The notes below the pieces were generated by a model that had not been told where the DNA came from, made no database searches, and saw nothing but the letters and a program-made list of their open reading frames with translations. A DNA stretch of 14,196 nucleotides from JANNYA01 sp031409855 (GTDB lineage: Bacteria > Pseudomonadota > Gammaproteobacteria > Xanthomonadales > SZUA-5), in contig JANNYA010000200.1 of NCBI GenBank assembly GCA_031409855.1, positions 1 to 14,196 on the forward strand, read 5' to 3'. Every line of letters starts with the position of its first letter. Within the stretch, counting starts at the first letter, position 1. This document shows, in pieces, positions 8,121 through 14,196 of this stretch. The translations under genes were made by a program, and so were the position numbers.

Positions 8121-8432
8121 CTAATTCTCAAAGCCGTTGCGAAAAATGGCGTCGCTAAGGGGCGCGCCCGCGCTGTAAAAGCCACCGCGCAGCGCAAAGT
8201 TGCCGCCGATTGCGGTTGGGCTGGGTCCTGCGGTGCTTTGCGCCAGCGTGCCGGTCAAGTCGAACGCCGCGCCGGTAGTGCGCTTACCGCCACCCGCCAA
8301 AACTTGATTTTTTAGGCTGAAAGCACCGCCGAAGCTGGTGTTTGGCGGCGGCGTTGACTCCGCTGCGTGCACCGCCGTGCCCGCACTAGCGCCGATCAAA
8401 ACGACAGCAAAAAAATAGGAAAATACGTGCAT
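8121..8432 (-). CDS. Small exported Gly-rich protein with FRNGFEN tail
   Basis: A 103-residue protein, about 80 after cleavage. The signal peptide has a hydrophobic core at 4-18 and likely cleavage after V-H-A at 23; unusually its N-region has no Lys or Arg. The mature part holds short alternating units (FGGAFSLKNQVLAGGG, GAAFDLTGTLAQS, GGNFALRGGF), a pattern seen in many exported proteins whose GGSYALxGGF repeats form a beta-sheet; function is unknown. It ends SDAIFRNGFEN, nearly the same as the end of the large CSLREA protein. The frame is open from 8516, but the ATG at 8432 follows GGAG by six bases and starts a signal peptide, and the upstream part covers the conserved 23-bp element, so the short form is chosen. 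It is the first gene of the minus-strand cluster and ends 34 bases before the tail-fibre start, so the two are probably co-transcribed. Confidence 0.8.
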   Translation of the reverse strand: MHVFSYFFAVVLIGASAGTAVHAAESTPPPNTSFGGAFSLKNQVLAGGGKRTTGAAFDLTGTLAQSTAGPSPTAIGGNFALRGGFYSAGAPLSDAIFRNGFEN

Positions 8433-8438
8433 TGAAGG

Positions 8439-8442
8439 CTCC
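8439..8442 (-). promoter_or_regulatory. Ribosome binding site of the small FEN-tail gene
   Basis: GGAG on the minus strand lies six bases before the ATG at 8432. It supports that start over the upstream ATG at 8516. Confidence 0.65.
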
Positions 8443-8485
8443 AGTTCGGTGACGTGCAGCAAGTGTGTAGGGCATTGCAGCGGGG

Positions 8486-8508
8486 GAACACCCGTCTTTC
8501 GATAGGGG
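8486..8508 (-). promoter_or_regulatory. Shared upstream element, copy 2
   Basis: Read on the minus strand this begins CCCCTATCGAA, then one variable base, GAC, and ends GGTGTTC. It matches copy 1 at 20 of 23 positions. It lies 53 bases before the ATG of the first gene of the exported-protein cluster. A role as promoter element or operator is inferred. Confidence 0.5.
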
Positions 8509-8591
8509 CAAAGCACTGACGTAGGGTGGGCGGCAACATCGCAAGCCCTAGCTCAGCAGACGCAACACTGCGTCCGCCTGTTGCCGATTGA

Positions 8592-8780
8592 CGGTGCGGC
8601 GCAAATGCGTGGGGCCATTTTTGGGATCCCGCGCACGAAAATCAGGGCATTTTGACGCTGCCGGACGGACGCATCGCGGTGTCAAATTTGGGCGGATTGA
8701 TGATCTTTGACGGCGCGCATATCAACCGGTGTGTTACCGCGCGGTTGAAGGATATGCACCGCTGTTGGTTGGCGAGGTAA
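8592..8780 (+). pseudogene. Remnant of a beta-propeller sensor (one blade)
   Basis: The frame is open from just after TGA at 8589-8591 to TAA at 8778-8780. At about 8604-8727 it reads like a piece of a two-component-regulator propeller or similar ligand-binding propeller: WGHFWDPAHENQGI, LTLPDGRIAVSNLGG, LMIFDGAHI. Such blades normally occur in tandem in the periplasmic part of sensor kinases or diguanylate cyclases. Here one blade stands alone with no start signal, signal peptide or output domain, and the similarity stops abruptly at about 8727. I call it gene debris. The family assignment comes from pattern recognition only. Confidence 0.4.
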
Positions 8781-9016
8781 TTTTGCGGGTTGGTGAGGTG
8801 GAGACCACAAACCCAGGTGAGGTTTTTGCGCAATTTGGCAAAGCTCAAGGCAAATCTGTCGCGGTTGCGGTAATGCGCCAAAAAACGCCGCGCACGTTGA
8901 CCGTTTTGGTACCTGTTGAGGCTATGCCCTCAGCACTGGCCATGCCGCTTTTATCGATCGCCTACACTTGTAGTGTCGAACTGACACGCTGCGAATTTGA
9001 TATTCTTAGCGTGTGA
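8711..9016 (+). pseudogene. Remnant of a PDZ domain
   Basis: From about 8729 the frame reads like most of a PDZ domain: VEGYAPLLVGEVILRVGEV matches the usual L-x-x-GD-x-I-x-x-V-x-G core, and VAVAVMRQKTPRTLTVLVP matches the final strand pattern V-x-V-x-R-x-G...L-x-V. PDZ domains sit at the C-terminus of periplasmic proteases of the HtrA or S41 type and in other envelope proteins. No protease domain precedes it; the upstream sequence belongs to a propeller fragment in another frame, overlapping by about 70 bases. The unrelated tail runs to TGA at 9014-9016. It could be translated from GTG at 8729 as a 95-residue peptide, but no convincing ribosome site is seen, so it is treated as a remnant. 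Confidence 0.45.
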
Positions 9017-9102
9017 CCGCTGAAAAACGAATCAACTATTATTCGATGGAGTTGAAAATTGGGTTTAAGCCACTGCGCTACTGTCTGAGTTCACTAAAGC
9101 GA

Positions 9103-10260
9103 CTAAAGACGCACACGAATGAGCACGACAGCCTGTTCGACTTGAGGTGCCAGGGTTTCTGCCCCTAGCCCGACGATAACATTGACATTTTTAACGGTTC
9201 CTACAAGTTGCAGTAAGGGCATTGATTTGACTGCATAATTCACATTTTGCGGCAAATCGCCGGTCCAATTAAAAACTTGCGCCGCATTCAGCTTGGCGGC
9301 GACGACTCCTACAACTTGGCCTTGCTTATTCAATAGCGGGCCACCACTGTTGCCAGCCTGCACTGGCACCGAAATTTGGTAGGTTCTAGGATCGTCGAGC
9401 ATGCCAAAGCGGCTGCTGATAACTCCTGTCGCTAGTTTAGGTTTGACGCCTAAAATTTCGGTTTGAGGAAAGCCAACGGTGAAAACTTCAGCGCCAAGCC
9501 CAGCTTCAACACCGACCAAACGCAGGCAAGTAGGCCATTGCGCGCCAAAAATTTGTAACACGGCAACATCGTTGTCGACGTCATGGTTGAGTACTTTCGC
9601 TTCGTGTATGCCACCTTTTGCGTCGATAACGGAAATTCTTGAGGCTTTCTCGACAACATGCCAACTGGTCGCAATGCGATCGGTGTCGACCCAAAACCCA
9701 GTGCCGGTTCCGCTACGCGTGGACTCGGTACGCGCCTGTTCGGAAGCATTCTTTTTGATACCATCAAAGCGACCAAAGCGGCCCGCCAGACAAGCATTTT
9801 TGACTTCTAACTGCGCTTGCAAAATGAGTTGAGCGCCGTCACTTGTGGCATAGACATTGCCGTTCGCAATATAGCTTTGTTCATCCTTACGATAGGTATA
9901 AAGCATGCTAAGCAGGCGCCTAAAGTTGGTGTCATCCATGCCATTTTGAGTAAACGAGTTATCTAGGTTACCCCCGACGGCATTGGCTTCTCCGATACTG
10001 AGCGATTTACGCAAACCGGCCAGAAGTCCTGGCACTGCCGATGTGACGAGCGCGCAGACCCGTTCCATAACCGGCCCGGCCGCACCTTGCACACCAAGAA
10101 CTTTCGCATTGTTACGCTGTTCCGGTGGCGGATGATCTGAGAATTGAACTCGGCCTTGCGCATCGGTCCATTTGTAGACCGCTGCACTCGCCACACTCGT
10201 TAAATTAAAAGCTGCACACAAGACAACGCTTATGCACAAAGTCAAGCCGAACCTCGTCAT
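9103..10260 (-). CDS. Exported DUF4124/trypsin-like serine protease
   Basis: A 385-residue exported endopeptidase, probably periplasmic or secreted. A signal peptide (hydrophobic 7-26) is followed by a DUF4124 segment at about 27-55 (VYKWTDAQGRVQFSDHPP), a module often found at the N-terminus of exported proteobacterial proteins. Residues 56-180 are not recognised. The trypsin/HtrA-like fold spans about 183-355 with a full catalytic triad: His201 in ATSWHVVE, Asp231 in DVDNDVAVLQI, Ser305 in QAGNSGGPLL. There is no C-terminal PDZ domain, so it is not a standard DegP/DegS. The substrate is unknown. The ATG at 10260 follows a G-rich stretch; the gene stands alone, diverging from the dehydrogenase gene. 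A PDZ remnant on the opposite strand begins just past its 3' end, but the two are not obviously parts of one gene. Confidence 0.88.
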   Translation of the reverse strand: MTRFGLTLCISVVLCAAFNLTSVASAAVYKWTDAQGRVQFSDHPPPEQRNNAKVLGVQGAAGPVMERVCALVTSAVPGLLAGLRKSLSIGEANAVGGNLDNSFTQNGMDDTNFRRLLSMLYTYRKDEQSYIANGNVYATSDGAQLILQAQLEVKNACLAGRFGRFDGIKKNASEQARTESTRSGTGTGFWVDTDRIATSWHVVEKASRISVIDAKGGIHEAKVLNHDVDNDVAVLQIFGAQWPTCLRLVGVEAGLGAEVFTVGFPQTEILGVKPKLATGVISSRFGMLDDPRTYQISVPVQAGNSGGPLLNKQGQVVGVVAAKLNAAQVFNWTGDLPQNVNYAVKSMPLLQLVGTVKNVNVIVGLGAETLAPQVEQAVVLIRVRL

Positions 10261-10551
10261 TTAATTCCCCCAAACCTAACAACAGAAAACTTTGTACTCA
10301 ATGCGTCGAAAATCGAGCCAATGTTCTCTACGCAAGGCGATGTATCGCTGAGAGTACCTGGGTTTACCCACAATCACACAGTTAAACATTCTATGCTGCA
10401 ATTTTAACCGTCTTTCCGCTTTGCTCCAGTGCGACAAACAGGGCACGCCAACCGCTGCGCCTTACCTTCGCTGCGGTTACCATCGGCGCTTCAGTTTTGC
10501 GGTTGCACGCGCAAGCGACATCATCCACCCTAATTTTGAGACTTTGAAACC
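10261..10551. promoter_or_regulatory. Divergent intergenic region with three short dyads
   Basis: About 290 bases between the diverging protease and dehydrogenase genes hold no gene. Three symmetric sequences are visible: GCGAT-GT-ATCGC at 10337-10348, TGGGT-TT-ACCCA at 10359-10370, and an imperfect 10-base inverted repeat at 10450-10459 and 10469-10478 (AACCGCTGCG against CGCTGCGGTT, one mismatch, nine-base loop). Any could be an operator. No convincing -35/-10 pair was found for either gene. Confidence 0.4.
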
Positions 10552-11367
10552 ATGCTCACGCCACGGATTGGTTTAAATGTTTTGCCCGCGCAAAACAAAA
10601 CTGCACTCATCACCGGCTCCACCAGCGGCATCGGCGCAGGCATCGCTGAAAAATTTGCCTCTGAGGGCGCAAACATCATTTTGAATGGCTTTGGCGATGC
10701 GCAAGTGATCGCCAAACAGCGCCATGACTTGGAAGAGAAATACGGCGTGCAGGTGCGCTATCAGGGTGCTGATTTATCTAAGCCAGAGCAAATTGCGCAC
10801 ATGATGCAGGCGGTGTTGGCAGAATTTGGCGCGGTGGACATCTTGGTCAATAACGCTGGTATTCAACATGTTGCGCCGATTGAGGAATTTCCAGTCGACA
10901 AATTCGACGCCATTATCGCCATCAATATGGCCGCTTCCTGGCACACCGTGCGGCTTGCAATTCCAGCGATGAAAGCGAAAAAATGGGGCCGCATAATCAA
11001 CATCGCCTCGGCACATGCGCTGGTGGCCTCACGCTACAAAAGTGCTTATGTCATGGCAAAACACGGCATTGCTGGATTGACCAAGACAGTGGCGCTGGAA
11101 GTGGCGGAATTTGGCATCACTATGAACGCGATTTGCCCAGGCTATGTCTGGACACCGCTGGTGGAGAAGCAAATCCCGGACACCGCCAAAGCACGCGGGA
11201 TCACTGAAGCCCAGGTTATTTCAGAGGTCATGCTAAGCGCGCAGCCGACCAAAAAATTCGTCACGATCCAGGAAGTAGCGGCGCTTGCAGCCTTTCTCGC
11301 CAGTGACGCGGCGGCCTCGATTACTGGGTCCTTGCAAGCGATAGACGGTGGCTGGACGGCGCAGTAG
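10552..11367 (+). CDS. bdhA: D-3-hydroxybutyrate dehydrogenase (short-chain dehydrogenase)
   Basis: A cytoplasmic SDR that interconverts D-3-hydroxybutyrate and acetoacetate with NAD(H), used in PHB and ketone-body metabolism. It shows the nucleotide-binding TGSTSGIG (21-28), NNAG (100-103), and the catalytic set Asn125, Ser153, Tyr166 and Lys170 (YVMAK). Residues known to contact substrate in the Pseudomonas fragi enzyme (Gln94, His144, Lys152, Gln196) appear here at a constant offset of 11 as Gln105, His155, Lys163 and Gln207. With the near-family-wide stretches GRIINIASAHALVAS and CPGYVWTPLVEKQIP this makes the specific call firm. The length is 271 rather than about 260 because of an N-terminal extension before the first strand. 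A TTG at 10582 would give the usual length, but the ATG is kept. No clear ribosome site precedes the ATG. The gene appears to be monocistronic. Confidence 0.93.
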   Translation: MLTPRIGLNVLPAQNKTALITGSTSGIGAGIAEKFASEGANIILNGFGDAQVIAKQRHDLEEKYGVQVRYQGADLSKPEQIAHMMQAVLAEFGAVDILVNNAGIQHVAPIEEFPVDKFDAIIAINMAASWHTVRLAIPAMKAKKWGRIINIASAHALVASRYKSAYVMAKHGIAGLTKTVALEVAEFGITMNAICPGYVWTPLVEKQIPDTAKARGITEAQVISEVMLSAQPTKKFVTIQEVAALAAFLASDAAASITGSLQAIDGGWTAQ

Positions 11368-11439
11368 CCACTGCGATTCGCTGCTAGTCCCAAAGAGCTG
11401 TGGGGTGCGATTCAACCTGATGTGAAGGCTAGAACGCTT

Positions 11440-11527
11440 CGTCTTTGCGAGCGCAGCGAAGCAATCTCATTGTTCATCGACTGGCGTGGTGCAATCAGAA
11501 GATTGCTTCACTGCGTTCGCAATGACG
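11440..11527. repeat. Long imperfect inverted repeat (interspersed palindromic element)
   Basis: The arms at 11440-11467 and 11500-11527 pair at 25 of 28 positions around a 32-base loop. The arm core TTGCGAGCGCAGCGAAGCAA belongs to a palindromic motif seen between genes in many unrelated bacteria (the CGTCATTGCGAGCG...GAAGCAATC type). It lies in the 230-base gap between the dehydrogenase and dedD. It may act as a terminator for the former; no transposase is present. Confidence 0.85.
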
Positions 11528-11560
11528 AGTCGCACTCGTACTTATTCAGCTGGCAAAATC

Positions 11561-11566
11561 TATACT
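11561..11566 (+). promoter_or_regulatory. Possible -10 box for the dedD-cvpA-purF operon
   Basis: TATACT lies 31 bases before the dedD start, just after the inverted repeat. No good -35 sequence sits 16-18 bases upstream, so this is only a candidate. Confidence 0.3.
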
Positions 11567-11597
11567 CCCCAACAGTGTAATGACTTGAGCCGTTTTA

Positions 11598-12572
11598 ATG
11601 GATTCCCAACTTCGTACTCGTTTGATTGGTGCCGCCGTTCTCATTGGTTTGGCGGTCATTTTTTTACCTATGGTGTTGGATAAAGACACCACCGAAACAC
11701 CGGTACCGAATGAAGAAATTTCGCTCGACATTCCAGCCCCAGGCTCGGAGCAAGCGGATTTAGATGGCTTGCAGACGCGCACCTTGCCGATCAATGAGCA
11801 AGCGCCAATGGTCGAAATCGACGCGACCGCGCCCGATCCGATTGCTAACGTCGATACTTCCCGTGCCCGACCTACAGTGGCAAGGCTGGCCTCGGAAACT
11901 GATGCGGTAAGCGAGCCACAGAGCTCGGAAGGCACCATCCAACGTGATGCGCCGCTAGTCACTATTCCAGCGGCACCCATGGTTACTGCGCCTGCGCCCG
12001 TCGTGGCGACGGTACCGCCCGTGGCAGCTATACCCCGCGTCGCGCCCGCAGCCACCGGTGGCCGTTTTGGCGTCAATTTTGGCAGTTACGGTGCACTGGC
12101 GAATGCAGAAAAGCTGATTACCCAGCTTGCCGCCGTAAAAGTGAAAGCCTCGGTTGAACCCGTGGTCGTCGGCGATAAATCGCTGTTTCGTGTGGTGTCG
12201 CGCGGTTACCCAAGCCGAGGTGCCGCCGAAGCCGCGCGGCTTGCCGCCACCACCTCGATTGATGGCTTAAATGCCAGTGTCTTGCAGGGCGAAATTGCCA
12301 ATTCCACCGCGCCGGCGACGGCAGTGGCCCCGGCACTTCAGGGTTTTGCTGTGCAAATTGGCGTTTTTGGCGATAAGGTGAAAGCCGACGAGCTGATCGC
12401 GCAGCTCAAGGCCAAGGGTTTTGCCGCGTTTTCCGAACGCGTTATCACACCCAGCGGCTCGACATTACGGGTGCGGGTCGGGCCAATATTGAAGCGCCCT
12501 GATGCCGATAAAACCAAAGCCGAGATTAAGGCCAAACTTGGTTTTGACAGCATCGTTGTCCCCTACCCATAA
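11598..12572 (+). CDS. dedD: DedD-like SPOR-domain inner-membrane protein with two SPOR domains
   Basis: A 324-residue protein anchored by one N-terminal membrane helix (about 9-27, after MDSQLRTRL) with the rest in the periplasm. A Pro/Ala/Glu-rich linker at about 30-150 carries the C-terminal domains away from the membrane. Two SPOR domains follow: about 154-231 (GRFGVNFGSYG...FRVVSRGYPSRGAAEAA), which has diverged, and about 248-324 (GFAVQIGVFGDKVKADELIAQLKAKG...LRVRVGPI), which is canonical. SPOR domains bind denuded peptidoglycan glycan strands at the division septum; DedD is an accessory division protein in E. coli, where it has a single SPOR domain. The position immediately before cvpA and purF matches the gammaproteobacterial dedD locus. 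The ATG has only a weak ribosome site. The gene usually found before dedD, folC, is not here. Confidence 0.88.
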   Translation: MDSQLRTRLIGAAVLIGLAVIFLPMVLDKDTTETPVPNEEISLDIPAPGSEQADLDGLQTRTLPINEQAPMVEIDATAPDPIANVDTSRARPTVARLASETDAVSEPQSSEGTIQRDAPLVTIPAAPMVTAPAPVVATVPPVAAIPRVAPAATGGRFGVNFGSYGALANAEKLITQLAAVKVKASVEPVVVGDKSLFRVVSRGYPSRGAAEAARLAATTSIDGLNASVLQGEIANSTAPATAVAPALQGFAVQIGVFGDKVKADELIAQLKAKGFAAFSERVITPSGSTLRVRVGPILKRPDADKTKAEIKAKLGFDSIVVPYP

Positions 12573-12587
12573 CTGGCAAAAACGCCA

Positions 12588-13235
12588 ATGAACGCTGCGG
12601 ACTATTTGATCCTGGCGGTTCTGGGCATTTCGATGTTGGCAGCCCTGCTGCGCGGCTTGGTGTCCGAGGTGATGTCCTTAGCGGTTTGGGTGCTCGCGCT
12701 TTGGATTTCAGCCACCACCAGTGGCACATTCGCTGCCACTTTTTTGACTGGCATTGAACAGTCTGCGGTTCGATTAGGCGCTGCCTATATTGCGATTTTT
12801 TTGCTGGTGTTGGTATTGGGCGGCATGCTGACCTGGCTGATACGCCGTATTATTGCGAAAACTGGCTTGAGCGGCACGGATCGCTTGCTCGGCGCACTGT
12901 TTGGCTTCGCACGTGGCTTACTGATCGTTTTTTCAGCGGTACTTTTTGCAGGCTTTACCGCGATCCCGAAACAGCCACTTTGGCAAGAGTCCTTGCTGCT
13001 GCCCGCTGTGCAATCGGCAGCACGCGGTTTGAGCCAGTATTTGCCTGCCAGTGTGCACAGCTTTTTAAGTTACCCAATAGTTACACAATCAGCGGCAGTT
13101 ACCGAATCAGCGGCAGTTACAAAATCGGCTGATGCCAAAGAACCTGGCGGATCGGTGGATGCGTCCACAGATTCGACGAACCCAGCAAAACCTGCCGTCA
13201 CGCGGCCGAAAAACTCTACTTCTAAGGCGAATTAA
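12588..13235 (+). CDS. cvpA: CvpA family membrane protein
   Basis: A 215-residue inner-membrane protein. The first 165 residues match CvpA: MNAADYLILAVLGISML with R-G-L-V-S-E-V after the first helix, then further hydrophobic helices at about 28-42, 62-84 and 104-124. A conserved GxxDRLLGALFGFARG joins the third and fourth. CvpA is required for colicin V production in E. coli and is linked to purine-operon expression and envelope stress tolerance; its molecular role is not settled. Residues about 163-215 are a low-complexity, Ser/Thr/Ala/Lys-rich tail containing a VT-x-SA repeat and are predicted to be soluble. It starts 15 bases after dedD and ends one base before the purF start codon, so the three genes are very likely one operon. 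Confidence 0.93.
   Translation: MNAADYLILAVLGISMLAALLRGLVSEVMSLAVWVLALWISATTSGTFAATFLTGIEQSAVRLGAAYIAIFLLVLVLGGMLTWLIRRIIAKTGLSGTDRLLGALFGFARGLLIVFSAVLFAGFTAIPKQPLWQESLLLPAVQSAARGLSQYLPASVHSFLSYPIVTQSAAVTESAAVTKSADAKEPGGSVDASTDSTNPAKPAVTRPKNSTSKAN
13068..13132 (+). repeat. 18-bp tandem repeat in the cvpA tail
   Basis: Three consecutive 18-base units begin at 13079, 13097 and 13115 (AGTTAC followed by a variable base pair, AATC and GGC), preceded by a partial unit at 13068. They encode VTQSAA, VTESAA and VTKSAD. The frame is kept, so the repeat lengthens the soluble tail without breaking the gene. Confidence 0.8.
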
Positions 13236-13236
13236 T

Positions 13237-14196
13237 ATGTGTGGATTGATTGGTATAGCAGGCATCACCGATGTTGCCGCCTCGATTTACGATGCGCTCA
13301 CGGTTTTGCAGCATCGCGGACAAGACGCGGCCGGGATCGCCACGGTCGATGGCCTCAAGATCAATCTGGTCAAAGGCACCGGGCTGGTGCGCGACGTTTT
13401 TATGGGTGAATCGGTTAATTTGCTCAAAGGCGCGATCGGCATCGGCCACTGTCGTTACCCAACCGCAGGTTCGGAAAATGTTGCGGAAGCGCAGCCGTTT
13501 TATGTGAACTCACCGTTCGGTATTACCCTGGCGCACAACGGTAATCTAACCAACGCGCCCGAGCTAAAACGCGAACTTTACGCAGCGGATCGGCGGCATT
13601 TGAACACCGAGAGCGACTCAGAAGTGCTGCTCAATATTTTCGCGCACGAACTTGAAGCCAATCGCAGCGCGGCCCTGGGTGCCGAACTGATTTTCCGCGC
13701 CATTGCAGGCGTGCATCGCCGCTGCGTCGGCGGTTATGCGGTCGTTGCGCATGTGTTAGGTTTTGGCCTCGTGGCGTTTCGCGACCCGAACGGCATTCGC
13801 CCGCTGGTGATCGGCCAACGCTTAGGCGTCAGCGGCATTGAATATGCCATTGCCAGTGAAACTGTCGCGCTCGATGTGCTCGGCTTTAAGCTAATCAACG
13901 ATATTGGCCCCGGCGAGGCAGTTTTGATCAGCGAAAATCGCGAACTGAAACGCCAACAAACGGCGGAAGTGAAGATGCACGCGCCATGCATTTTTGAATA
14001 TGTCTATCTGGCGCGCCCGGATTCCTTGATCGAAGACGTATCGGTTTACAAAGCCCGTGCGCGCATGGGCGAGCGCTTAGCGCGCAAAATTAAGCGCCTG
14101 CGCGCCGATCATGGTATCGACAAAGTGATCCCTATTCCCGATACCAGCCGCACCGCCGCATTGACTCTGGCGCAAACCTTGGGTGTGGACTATCGC
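13237..14196 (+). CDS. purF: Amidophosphoribosyltransferase, 5' part (320 codons in the window)
   Basis: The first committed enzyme of purine synthesis: glutamine, PRPP and water give 5-phosphoribosylamine, glutamate and pyrophosphate, in the cytoplasm. The frame begins MCGLIGIAG, so removal of Met exposes Cys2, the N-terminal nucleophile of the glutaminase domain, directly and without the propeptide found in some homologues. Family signatures follow in order: LQHRGQDAAGI, GHCRYPTAGS, LAHNGNLTN, NTESDSE, FRDPNGIRPL and IASETVALD, then PCIFEYVYLARPDS. The last visible part, IDKVIPIPDTSRTAALTLAQ, lies in the phosphoribosyltransferase domain. The frame is intact and open at 14196, so about one third of the usual roughly 500 residues lies beyond the window. 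It follows cvpA by one base, the common arrangement in gammaproteobacteria. Confidence 0.97.
   Translation, partial: MCGLIGIAGITDVAASIYDALTVLQHRGQDAAGIATVDGLKINLVKGTGLVRDVFMGESVNLLKGAIGIGHCRYPTAGSENVAEAQPFYVNSPFGITLAHNGNLTNAPELKRELYAADRRHLNTESDSEVLLNIFAHELEANRSAALGAELIFRAIAGVHRRCVGGYAVVAHVLGFGLVAFRDPNGIRPLVIGQRLGVSGIEYAIASETVALDVLGFKLINDIGPGEAVLISENRELKRQQTAEVKMHAPCIFEYVYLARPDSLIEDVSVYKARARMGERLARKIKRLRADHGIDKVIPIPDTSRTAALTLAQTLGVDYR

Noticed and set aside
8090..8197. N-terminal extension of the tail-fibre gene from the ATG at 8197
   Set aside because: It overlaps the preceding gene, lacks a ribosome site and would bury the signal peptide; AGGAG directly before 8089/8086 fixes the shorter start.
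8433..8516. Start of the small FEN-tail gene at 8516
   Set aside because: The ATG at 8432 has GGAG six bases upstream and begins a signal peptide; the upstream part covers the conserved 23-bp element.

Overview
The window looks like chromosomal DNA of a gammaproteobacterium, most likely in the Xanthomonadales/Lysobacterales (Rhodanobacteraceae-like). That placement is inference. It rests on a dedD-cvpA-purF block, a DUF4124-type N-terminus on a serine protease, exported proteins ending in F-x-[DN]-G-F-E-N, a moderately high GC content judged by eye, and interspersed palindromes of types common in that group. No rRNA, tRNA, CRISPR array, insertion sequence or phage gene was seen.

Layout. (1) 1-616: a VapC-like PIN toxin gene that has lost its first catalytic strand, followed by a strong GC-rich hairpin. 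(2) 617-8432, minus strand: four consecutive genes for exported proteins. In order of transcription they are a small Gly-rich protein, a tail-fibre-like protein (collagen-like repeats, YadA-like head repeats, S74 chaperone domain), a CARDB-like protein, and a 1296-residue protein of three CSLREA/beta-helix modules. The first and last share the same C-terminal tail. A 23-bp sequence element lies upstream of two of the four genes. (3) 8433-9102: no intact gene, but remnants of a beta-propeller sensor and of a PDZ domain lie side by side on the plus strand. (4) 9103-10260, minus strand: an exported DUF4124/trypsin-like serine protease. (5) 10261-10551: a divergent intergenic region with three short dyad-symmetric sequences. 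(6) 10552-11367: 3-hydroxybutyrate dehydrogenase. (7) 11368-11597: a long imperfect inverted repeat of a common interspersed type. (8) 11598-14196: dedD (two SPOR domains), cvpA and the 5' part of purF, closely spaced and probably one operon; purF runs off the window.

How it fits together. The plus-strand right end is housekeeping: ketone-body/PHB metabolism, a cell-envelope SPOR protein, and the first committed step of purine synthesis with its usual CvpA partner. The left two thirds is accessory: a cluster of surface or extracellular proteins with repetitive, trimer-forming or beta-helical architectures. The shared C-terminal tail and the shared upstream element suggest that these proteins are co-regulated and handled by a common export or anchoring route. 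I consider this the most interesting part of the window, but nothing in it shows a biochemical activity.
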